From assembly GCA_032718475.1 (NCBI GenBank), contig JAUCBJ010007365.1, positions 1 to 30,897 on the forward strand: a DNA stretch of 30,897 nt. The letters run 5' to 3'. The DNA comes from Nemertoderma westbladi (lineage: Eukaryota; Xenacoelomorpha; Nemertodermatida; Nemertodermatidae). Position numbers and translations under genes: made by a program. The notes beneath the pieces are model-generated. The model saw nothing but the letters and a program-made list of their open reading frames with translations. It was not told where the DNA came from and searched no databases. Shown here in pieces: positions 19,956-28,911 of the stretch (within the stretch, counting starts at the first letter, position 1; every line of letters starts with the position of its first letter).

Positions 19956-20420
19956 TGTGGTGATCAGCAGCAAGGACATACAAAATATGAAACACAACAA
20001 TATCAAATTACAAAAAACGTTATAAATAATATAACGCCATCTAGGGAAGTTTACAGGAAACAACAAAATTGCGCTAGAATAATCCTGACCGCTGATTGGA
20101 GGATAACAAAGAGGGATAGATAGGTAGGATAATACCGGTAAGTAAGTAATATATCAAGATATGGTCAGTACAATACAGTACCTACAGTAGTAGTTTAGAT
20201 TCGTGTTTCTTTTTGGATGTCTGACATCTGACTGTCTGACGTATGTACATATGTATTTCAGTATTTTGATTTATCTGTTTTGATTAGATGAACTAACAAA
20301 CTAATCGTTTTAGCCAGCCTGCCAGTTAACGGCAGATTTTCTTCAGGGAAACCAGAAAAACTAAGTGGTAGATTGCCACGGAACCCGGGTTCGACCTTAT
20401 CCTGTTATCCAGCTTTCACA
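19956..20420 (+). repeat. 3' LTR of the gypsy element
   Basis: A 465-bp copy starting TGTGGTGATCAG and ending AGCTTTCACA. It appears identical to the 5' LTR. The target duplication TCTC follows at 20421-20424. The same TATA-like and splice-donor-like sequences are present as in the 5' copy. Confidence 0.95.
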
Positions 20421-20424
20421 TCTC

Positions 20425-22468
20425 CTTTCAAGGCGAATCCCCTCGTCCTGAAACTCTGGATTCTGACCATCCAACCCTGATCGATACCCGTGACGTTGAA
20501 GGATATATGCAGACCGAACCAAGACTCAAAAGGGACAAGAAGATGCGATCCGTAAACACCTTAGAGATTACATTGAGCAAGTGGGAGAAGAAGAACTAAT
20601 GAGAAGACTCCGTGGCCATCCCCCATCAAGTCCCACAACTATAAGGATCCTAAAGGATATCGATGAGGAATGTCAACATAGATCGATTATGGACCGGGAC
20701 CTAGAGAAAAATAAAGGTAAATTAAAACAACTATAGGTTCGGGCAGAGGATGAATGCTTACAATGTAAATATGAAGCTGAGGAAGCGGAGGAAAGAAAAC
20801 ACGAACTGGAAGCGGAGAAATGAAAATGCGAACTGGAAGCGGAGGAATGAAAATGCAAACTGGAAGCGGAGGAATGCAAAAATCAGTTTCTGGCGGAACA
20901 AAAAAGAAAGCAGAATGAGAGGGAGCAAGAGAGGGAGCAAGAGAGCATATTGAGAGAGATCGAATCAATAGAAAAACAACAGTCCGATTCCCAATCAAAG
21001 AAAAACAGGACCAAACAACTCGATTGCTATACTTCCTCCGACGAGTTCGATAAATTATCAGACAAATGTCGAGCTTCTAGAAGCGGACGATGCTTAGAAT
21101 GGGCTGAATGTCATCGCCTGCCAGAACCGCCACCCCAACACCCTGCTAACTCCGTTAAAAACACCAACGATCTTAGAACTGACTCCAACTCTGATTTTTT
21201 CAGACCAATGAACACCCCTCTTGCAGCGCCAAATATTGTTCCCCATATATTAATAAACCCCTCTAAGCCGAATGTAACATCTGTGGCTAATGCGACCCAA
21301 ACCAAATTTACACCCATTGGTATTTCGACATCTACTGTAGAAAGTAGCCAGGCAGACAGTTTACAGCTCAAAACTTCTACAGTATATAGGGATAGAATAG
21401 TTACGCCTACAGTTTCTTACAAGCTTGCTTGTAAGAAGGATCCTTTTTCTAGGATTTATAGCAAGCCGATGACGCAACTGGAAACGATGCTCCTGAGAGA
21501 AAGAGTTGATTGTTATGAGCCCCCGCCCCCATTCACCCACACAGGCATGGATCTCTTTGGGCCCTTTGAAGTTAAGCGTGCCCCCTCGATAGTGAAACGA
21601 TGGTGTGTCATCTTCGTTTGCATGACTTTTCGAGCCGTCTACCTGGATATTGTTAACGACATGTCGATGAAAAGTTTTATCCTTTGTCTCCGGAGACAGA
21701 TCGGTAGATATGGAACTAGCCGGACTATGAGGTCCGACCAGGGGACGAATTTCGTAGGCGCCAATAAAGAAATCACCAAATTCATTGCCGCTTGGAACGA
21801 TCCACGGCTCGAAGAACACCTTAAGGTGTCGGCATCTACATGGACGTTCAATGCCGCCGACACGCCCTGGTGGGGCGGAAGTCGGGAATGGTTGATTAAA
21901 AGTACAAAGGTCGCGTTCCATCACATCATCCCATGTAAGGCTTATTTAACCGACGAACTACTCAGAACTCTTTTGGAGGAGATATCAAGCTACTTGAACG
22001 ATAGACCCCCTCTTACCTATTTCGTCGAATCCACAGGCCATGGAACCCCTTACACCGTCCCATTTCCTACTAAGAAAACCAGTAACTATGCTGCTGGCTA
22101 AATCCGATCCACAGGATGGTGATGAGCTGTTGAGATGTACTTGGCAAATGATGCAACTACTATATCGGCGATTCGCTACACATTTTGAAAGATACTATTT
22201 ACCTTCAGTCCAGCTCAGGACCAAATGGTTTTCCAAAAAGGAAAATGTATCAGTTGGCGATATCGTACTCTTAGTGGATCAGGACCAACCTAGAAAGAAC
22301 TGGGAAACGGGCTGTATAACAAATGTTCATATGGGTAACGATGACTTGGTACGCTCAGTTGAACTGGCTATTTGGAGAGCTACATCCAAACCCAAAGTAC
22401 ACTATTTCAATCGACAAATCGGACGCCTTTGTTTACTAGAATTAGCAACAAATAGTATGAAATTTTAA
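20425..22468 (+). pseudogene. BEL/Pao-type element: coiled coil, integrase, DUF5641
   Basis: The 3' half of the element split by the gypsy insertion. One frame runs from about 20536 to 22101 with three stops (TAG 20734, TGA 20821, TGA 20848). It first encodes a Glu/Lys/Arg-rich coiled-coil-like segment with three 27-bp repeats. A Ser/Pro/Thr-rich linker follows, then a BEL/Pao-style integrase core: PPFTHTGMDLFGPF (Asp codon 21550), MRSDQGTNFVGA (Asp 21736) and WWGGSREWLIKSTK (Glu 21886), spaced D-X61-D-X49-E. Near 22030-22040 a one-base shift moves to the frame ending at 22468, whose product (EPLTPSHFLLRKPV, then SVGDIVLLVDQDQPRKNWETG) matches the DUF5641 tail of BEL Pols. No protease, RT or RNase H is visible between the coiled coil and the integrase. 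Not autonomous. Confidence 0.75.
20802..20882 (+). repeat. Three 27-bp tandem repeats in the coiled-coil region
   Basis: Units start at 20802, 20829 and 20856 and read like CGAACTGGAAGCGGAG plus AAATGAAAATG, coding for ELEAE-type heptad-like residues in the integrase frame. In the first two units a codon is TGA where the third has TGC, so the stops sit at equivalent repeat positions. This suggests one mutation spread by duplication. Confidence 0.75.
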
Positions 22469-22678
22469 GGTACATGCAATTGTCCAACCCTTCACAGAGT
22501 TGTAGTAGATCAGTGATGGCTCCGGGCCAGCCCCCGTCTCCCTGACTTGATGAGAGTTTAGCATATAGCCACGATATTTTGGTACCGCTGGTTGTTGCAA
22601 ACTTGATAGACTTGACTGTCACTAGTTAGATGAACATGCATTAAAGGTTTTTTTTAAAGGCATTTTTTAGCACTTTGA
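22469..22678. other. Short gap after the BEL-type element
   Basis: This should contain the 3' LTR start of the BEL-type remnant. I found no matching copy upstream of 12094, so the LTR is missing, too diverged, or cut off by the LINE insertion. No gene seen. Confidence 0.3.
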
Positions 22679-23188
22679 AGGATAATTGAAGAGTTATCAA
22701 AAAAGAAAGACAGGCATCTGGCTGTTATCTTTTTTGACTTCTTCAAGGCCTTTGATTCAGTCTCTCGCTCACGTATGTTCAGCATACTTTCATTATATGG
22801 GATTCCTGATGAAATTATTGCAGCAATCAGATCAGTATATGATGGTTCGACAACATTTGTGTCTACTGTTGACGGTGACACAGAACCATTTGAAGTGTTA
22901 TGGGGCGTCCTCCAGGGAGACACACTTGCACCATTCTTGTTCATAATTGTTGTTGACTATGTTCTACGCATGTCATTAGATCATCATAATGATGATGGGG
23001 CGATGATAACTCCACCTACTGGCTCCAGAAGTCGAGGAAATCCTGCCAAGTACCTAACTGATCTAGACTTTGCTGATGACTTAGGAGTACTCTCAGAATC
23101 ACTAGAGGGAGCCCACGGCTCCTCAGCTCATTAGAACATGCTGCTTCTAGTGTTGGTCTTTTTATTAACTTTATTAAAGTTCTGACGT
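22679..23188 (+). pseudogene. LINE reverse transcriptase fragment (plus strand)
   Basis: Partial RT of a non-LTR retrotransposon, truncated at both ends. It starts within the RT palm (HLAVIFFDFFKAFDSVSRSR), continues through SLYGIPDEIIAAIRSVYD and GVLQGDTLAPFLFIIVVDYV, and reaches the catalytic LDFADDLGVL at about 23065-23095. A one-base frameshift near 23108-23115 separates it from the next conserved piece (LLSSLEHAASSVGLFINFIK). It ends near 23188, where a second LINE in the opposite direction begins. No endonuclease domain, tail or 3' end is present. The exact LINE clade cannot be assigned. Inactive. Confidence 0.8.
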
Positions 23189-23606
23189 CTCCAACACTTA
23201 CTAGGTCGTCGGCATACATTATCACCCAGTTAGTAGCGAACACAATGTATGCGGGAAGGTCTGCCACGAAGAGACTAAATAATAGGTTGGAGAGTTTGTC
23301 GCCTTGGACTACTCCAACTGTTTGAGTGATTGGTTCCAACACGTGCACTCCTACGCAGTTGCACACGAAGTTTATCGAGATCAAGGCCCAAATCGCGCTG
23401 ATGAACTTTCGGCTCAATCCCACATTCGATAGTTTCATGCAGAGTATCTCGCGGTTTATTGAGTCAAAACATTTCCGGAAGTCTACAAAGACGCAATAAA
23501 CGTGCCCACCTGCTGGTTGTATAGCGATGTTAATACGGTTATATAATTTTAATAAATAAGGTATATTAAAAATAAGGTCCCTGGCATGATCGGCTACTCC
23601 GCCCAT
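23185..23606 (-). pseudogene. LINE reverse transcriptase fragment (minus strand)
   Basis: A second, different LINE RT piece, read on the minus strand from about 23606. Motifs in order: GGHVYCVFVDFRKCFDSINR, LSNVGLSRKFISAIWALI, VGVVQGDKLSNLLFSLFV, and the catalytic WVIMYADDLVSVG near 23190-23225. It is truncated shortly after YADD. The frame is open over about 140 residues. Residues reading beyond 23185 belong to the antisense of the plus-strand LINE. It looks like an L2/CR1-style RT, but clade assignment is tentative. Confidence 0.75.
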
Positions 23607-24089
23607 AGTCTCTGGGCTCGAAAAATAGACTTAAACGAAAAAACGCCATAAGTACAATGATAAAAACACCAGCTGGCACTCATGAAAAATTTATAGAGAT
23701 GGCCTAGTAATGCTATTCAATTGAGAAAGGGCCAACTAATTACATCTGAACTCAACTCGAGTGAGAGTAGCTCGCAATGTTTGTACAAGATAAATAAACC
23801 TTGTCTGTCATTGACAGAGTGTAAGGCATAGAACAATTACACCATCTGGTTTGGCAACTAAATTCCTTTGTCCCTACCTACCGCGTAGCTCAGCATTAGT
23901 TTAATGGACAGAACTTTCCACACCATCTGGTGTCTTGAATAAAATACATTGCGTCTAATTGTTTTATTTATAAATCTTTGGCCAACATTGATACTATGGA
24001 GACTGTATGTTTAAAAGGCTGTATGTTTACTCAGCTTCATGATTCTCCATAGGCTAACATTATAGTTTGAAATGTAAAAATCACTGCTT
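23607..24089. other. Spacer between LINE and MULE remnants
   Basis: Two CACCATCTGGT motifs (about 23841 and 23922) lie within a loose direct repeat. No gene supported. It may contain the 5' part of the LINE or MULE in unrecognisable form. Confidence 0.3.
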
Positions 24090-25030
24090 ATTATCTCTAT
24101 ATCAGGTTACTTACTCACTGTTGATTGCAAAATGTTTTATTGTTGGATTACTAACGATAGACGGTGAGAAATTCCTTTTACATGATAACGAAAACCACGA
24201 AGGTAGGCGGATAATAATGTTTGCCACAAATAAGAATAGCGTTAAACTGAGTCCCACAGATGAATGGATGGCTGATGGAACTTTTAAAATTGTTCCCAAG
24301 TTATTTGGATCAAATGGATAGCTTTGTACAATCCTTGGTAAGAAATACCATGCCTGGTACCCGCAGATTTATGTGCTAATGCAATGTCATGAGTTAAGAA
24401 TATATTTTCCAGATTTTGTTCGAATTAGCTGCAGAGAACGATGTAGTTTTCAAGAATGACATAACAATGTTCGAAAGAAGAATGTTCTTGGATTTCGAAA
24501 AAGGAAGTGCAAACACGTTTCTCACCTATTTCGAAAATGGAAAGGTTCAGCGATGCCTTTTCCATTTAGGTCAATCGGTATTTCGCAAGGTACAGGAGCT
24601 CGGAATGTCAGTGCAGTACATGGAGAATGAAGAAATTCGTAGAAAGAGATTAGTATGAAGTAAGAAATTAGTATGCGTCAAATATTTGCTACACCTCGGT
24701 ATACACCATCGGAATGGAATGTTTATCGAAACATTTCAGAAGAGATAGACCACACTAAAAATGCTCAGGAAGGATATCATCATCGACTGAATGTTGTTGC
24801 TGGAAAGCATCATCCCGGAATTGATTGAACAGCTGCTAGGGGAGCATTGTAAGATGGAACACGACATTAGATTGAATCTGGAACGAGGGGAACATGGGAA
24901 CGTCAAATCCAAGAAACAAATAGAAAAGGAAATAAATCTATTATCTCTCTGCCTCAAATTTGACTGTGGTGAAATTTGTATAGAAGATTATTTGTATGGT
25001 GTGACTAGAAATCTTAAACTCTTAAGATAG
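24090..25030 (+). pseudogene. Mutator-like (MULE) transposase, frame-broken
   Basis: Remnant of a MULE DDE transposase, spread over three frames. The first part has the zinc-finger-flanking region and the signature FATNKNSVKLSPTDEWMADG with TFKIVPKLF; the catalytic Asp is at codon 24274. It hits TAG at about 24319. A second frame (24416-24658) has MFLDFEKGSANTF (Asp codon 24491) and RCLFHLGQSVFRKVQELG, the histidine-containing MULE motif. A third shows TPSEWNVYRN and NAQEGYHHRLN (Glu near 24769). The C-terminal part (LLESIIPELIEQLLGEHCK, then EDYLYGVTRNL) returns to the frame of the second part. All three catalytic residues survive although the frame does not. No terminal inverted repeats were located. 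Confidence 0.8.
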
Positions 25031-25368
25031 TTTCTTTACTAAGATACACCGTACACAACTCTAGGCCTACTACTGTATACAAAATTACTCTAAATTGTTT
25101 CTATTAAAAAAAATACAAGATGTATACTAAACTCTTTAAACTGACATTAAGTTTAATAAGTTACTTTACATTCATCATATTTTCCATAACTTTAGTTTGA
25201 TCAATTTAATTTGTGACCGTATGTATTTAATATAATAAATAAAATAATATGTAGCTTTCATTATACAATATCATTTACATTTTACACACTAAATCTTATA
25301 ATTGTTGTTCAATATTAAAATGGAACACCTGGCATCAATCCCTGCTATTTTTTATCATGAATGATTCT
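25031..25368. other. AT-rich spacer
   Basis: No gene or repeat of note is seen between the MULE remnant and the minisatellite. Confidence 0.4.
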
Positions 25369-25812
25369 TACTCTCGATATTTTTACTCGATATTTTTCAA
25401 CACTCGATAATTTTACTCTCGCTATTTTTCAACACTAGATATTTTTACTCTCGATATTTTTACTCTCGATATTTTTACCCTCGATATTTTTCAACACTCG
25501 GCGATATTTTTCAACACTAGATTTTTTACTCTCAATATTTTTCAACACTCAATAATTTTACTCTCTATATTTTTACTCTCGATATTTTTACTCTCGTTAT
25601 TTTTACTCTCTATATTTTTACTCTTGTAAATTTTACTCTTGATACTTTTCAACACTCAATATTTTTCAACACTCAATATTTTTCAACACTCAATATTTTT
25701 ACTCTTAATATTTTTCAACACTCGATATTTTTACTCTCGATATTTTTCAACACTCGATATTTTTACTCTCGATATTTTTCAACACTCGATATTTTTACTC
25801 TCGATATTTTCT
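25369..25812 (+). repeat. Two-unit minisatellite (15/17 bp)
   Basis: About 28 tandem units of two related types are mixed without strict order: ACTCTCGATATTTTT (15 bp) and CAACACTCGATATTTTT (17 bp), each with point variants (for example CAATATT, CTATATT, GTTATT). The array is more uniform at its right end (25720-25812), where the two types alternate regularly, a sign of recent amplification there. A 62-residue frame across it is a by-product. Confidence 0.9.
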
Positions 25813-28800
25813 ACTGTAAAAAATTAGAATAAATATGCAATAATTCATTATCATTAGGTGATAGTACCAGTAATACTTGTGTATAATAATTCCAGAATTC
25901 AGTAATTAGTCTTGACATACAGTTGGCTTATATAATTAAGTCATACTTAATAGCCTACATTGTTACTTTCTGACTTTTTACCTGTTTACTAACATAACAT
26001 AATAACAATCTGACAATAGTAGTTTAAATAAATTGATAAATTTTCAGCTCTGGTATTACAGTGAAGGATGGAAGAATGTAGTACGGTGAAATGATAGAGC
26101 GGGACATTTGACTGTTTGAAGAAAAAGAAAAGGAAAAAGAAACGAATTTTTTGTGTATTTTCGTGATTTCAATTAATTTGTGTTGCGCATCTGAGCTGCG
26201 CACTGCTGCGAAACGCGCACCTGTCTCACTAAAACACGCATCTGGTTGTGGTCACTTGCGCAGGTACGCGCCCGAGTTTTGTATCATGAATTCCAACCCG
26301 GGGTATAGGTATGCCTAGAACGCTGCTGTACCTACTGTAAACCCTAGTAAGCTAGTTAGAATTAGAGTTGAACGCGCAGTACAATGGTAGTAGATCAGTA
26401 GAAGTTTGTAGTAGTTTTTTGTAGGAGTAGTAGTTTGATAATACTGGCGTGCAGGGCGCAGTGATGGCAGTATATGGCTCGAATTTTTGTAAGTCTGAAA
26501 GCTGGAGCGCAGCCCTAGCTGCCCAGCCATGCACCTGAGGAATTTTTGAAAATATTTTATTTATTATTTAGTTTTGACAGATGGTCCCCTTGCAATGCAC
26601 CCAATGCAAATTTTCGGCTGGTGCGGACGAGACAAAAATAAATGGCATTGATGCACCTTTTGTACTTCAAGTTCAAGCCCCCCCCCCCCCCCCCCCCCTG
26701 CCAAATTTGTTTATATAATTTAGATCTTCAGAACATGTTTGATATTACCTTGTATATTTATGTTATTAATAAAAATATTTAAACGCATATTTAATATTAG
26801 TTAATACAAATAATTTAATTATATAATCAATGTTAAATATGAAAATGAAATGAAATGAAATAAAGTGCAAATTAAAACTAGAACGAAGTAATAATTAATA
26901 ACTGTAGTTTTTTATACTCTCTGAGTTAAATTGGATTTACTAGAGTTTCTAAACTGCCTGTCGAATATATCATTAGGTCATTCACGGCGGTATGCTTAAT
27001 ATCAATTTATAACAAACCTACCTAGAACTAACATCAACGCTTGCGCGCTGAGACAATATAATAATTGTTGATTAGTTATAATTATTAGTATATAGGATGG
27101 GCATACTTGTACTATTATATATATTAAGTGTTGTGATATAAATATTCTTGGCAAAAAAAGTAGTCAGTCAGCTCAGCATGTAGATAGTCATAAAATGATA
27201 GCTAGGCCTGGCTTAGACTTTATCATATTCATAATGAATGAAAATTGAATGAATTATATTAGACTTATATTATATAATTTAATTATATTATATTATTATA
27301 TTAGACTGTTGTGTGCAGCCATTATAGATTTATTAGTTATGCAGGTTAGATATAGTAGTACTCAATTTCGTCATTGTTCTCACTTGGGTTCTTTTTTATT
27401 TTGGTTGCATGTACTTAGTTACCGTTTAGGCTTAACTGGTATCAGTTTTTGGGTTTCATCTATTTACTATCTGTTTGCTTTGTTTTATTTCTGCATTTCA
27501 GTATTTGGTTTCATTTCAGAAACCGTATGTAACCGAAACTGTATAAGGTCCTACCTGTCCTGTGCTAATTCTACAAACGGCCTATTAACTATACTGTAAG
27601 ACTGATACCCTACCCTGACTTATAATTATAGCTCCTTCCCAAGCAGCATGCTATATCCGTCGTATCTGTCGGAATCCGTTTTCCCAAATTTGTAGATATG
27701 TTTTTAATATTTTGGTGGCCCTCTTGTGACATTTATTTTAATATACAACATTGTTGTAGCCCTCTTGTAACATTTGCATGTAACTAACTTTTCCAACATA
27801 TCAGGTGACTGAAGGATATACCTCCGATAAACGCAATATCAGATTTATTTTTAGCGATATTCTGTGCATGTATATGTTATTCCAGTTATATCAGTAAACG
27901 ACAAAGGAATTTATTCATGGGAATAAATTTTTGACTAAAATAACTCCTGATTTCCATACATGTTGACGATGTAATGCTGATATCGTTATCCATATTTATA
28001 GTTTTCTGGAAGTAAAGAGTGCAAATACGATGTTTATCTGATATTTTTTGTATATTATCTCAGCATATTATACGATGAGCAAGAATATTAAATATACTGA
28101 GAATAATATACAGACAATGTACGCAAAGTGGTGGGATTTATTACGGTTATTGTTCGTATATCGTTTTGAGAAGGCGTGCGTATATTTTGCGTATGTTGCA
28201 CGTGGACGTGGGAACAATTTGTTAACAAACGTGGAATATACGAAAAATATCCGCTGGCCTATTCACAATATACGAAACATAACAGTTTTCTTTCCCACGC
28301 TAGCAACTACACATTAGGAGTACATGTTGTTATTGCATAGAGACAATTAGACTAGCCTATATATCACTGTCAATTGCCATCTTGTGCAATTAGTCTTGTT
28401 GAGACTTGCGAGCAGGTGAACTATTACAGTATTATATATAAAACATATTTCGTTAGTATACAGTAGTTATTGTTTAATTCATCTGCAAATGTTTGTAATG
28501 TTTTACAGTAAAATTAAACATAATTTATATTAAATTTATAGTTATAAATTTATAAATTTATAGTTTATAAATTTATAGTTAAATTTATAACTTACCGGTA
28601 GATAAAATTATATTAAACAAGAAAAATTTAGATAAAATATAAAAATAATAAAAATACAAATAGGGTAACATTTACCGCCATAAGAGTAGGGTAACAGTAA
28701 CTACTGCATTGCATAGTAATACGGCATTCCGTGAATGACAGAATTACCCTGCTTTTTTGTGATTTCTGTGTTAATTAAAGCAAATTAAATGTTTATGTAA

Positions 28801-28911
28801 ATTTATTTCGCTAACTAAAACTCTAAAATCCAAAATTTGCAGTTATTAGTCATAAGACACACGGACCGGACATGGATTACCATACTGGATAAAATTTGAG
28901 ATTGGAATATA
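25813..28911. other. Long non-coding region before the CACTA-like gene
   Basis: No gene with recognisable domains. It holds a CpG- and GC-rich patch with repeated TGCGCA/ACGCGC motifs (26180-26275), the poly-C tract (26678-26698), an 18-bp near-repeat GCCCTCTTGTGACATTT at about 27717 and 27757, and AT-rich inverted repeats built from TATAAATTTATA (28530-28585). Frames at 27249-27599 (hydrophobic) and 28048-28317 lack family support. The final part should hold the 5' end of the CACTA-like transposon, but its terminal repeat is not identifiable. Confidence 0.4.
26678..26698 (+). repeat. 21-bp poly-C tract
   Basis: An uninterrupted run of 21 C residues in AT-rich surroundings. Its length is probably variable and error-prone in assembly. 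Confidence 0.95.

Larger units (their letters stand above)
12902..20420 (+). mobile_element. Full-length Ty3/gypsy LTR retrotransposon
   Basis: This 7,519-bp element is bounded by two 465-bp LTRs (TG...CA) and flanked by the 4-bp duplication TCTC (12898-12901 and 20421-20424). Internally it has a tRNA-Pro-type primer binding site, Gag with two zinc knuckles, and Pol in the order protease, RT, RNase H, integrase with a GPY/F-like tail. No envelope frame exists; about 890 bp of non-coding sequence lies between Pol and the 3' LTR. The LTRs look identical base for base, implying a very recent insertion. It sits within an older BEL-type element. Confidence 0.95.

Noticed and set aside
20673-20998. 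Several overlapping minus-strand and alternate-frame ORFs over the Glu-rich region.
   Set aside because: They are shadows of the 27-bp repeats. The Glu/Lys frame that continues into the integrase is the meaningful one.
21361-21924. A 187-residue minus-strand frame opposite the BEL-type integrase.
   Set aside because: It is an antisense shadow of the conserved integrase core.
25639-25827. A 62-residue repetitive ORF in the minisatellite.
   Set aside because: It is a by-product of the tandem units (Asn/Ile/Phe/Thr repeats), not a gene.
26180-26275. A CpG-rich patch that might be a promoter.
   Set aside because: No recognisable gene starts near it on either strand. Noted only as a composition feature.
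27249-27599. A 116-residue hydrophobic frame that could be a membrane protein.
   Set aside because: Its hydrophobicity follows from AT-rich codons (Ile, Leu, Phe, Tyr). I see no motif or family resemblance.
28048-28317. An 89-residue frame whose WPIHNIRNI resembles WPIKNIHNI in a frame at 10670-10873.
   Set aside because: The underlying DNA match is weak and short, and neither frame shows other similarity. Probably coincidence.
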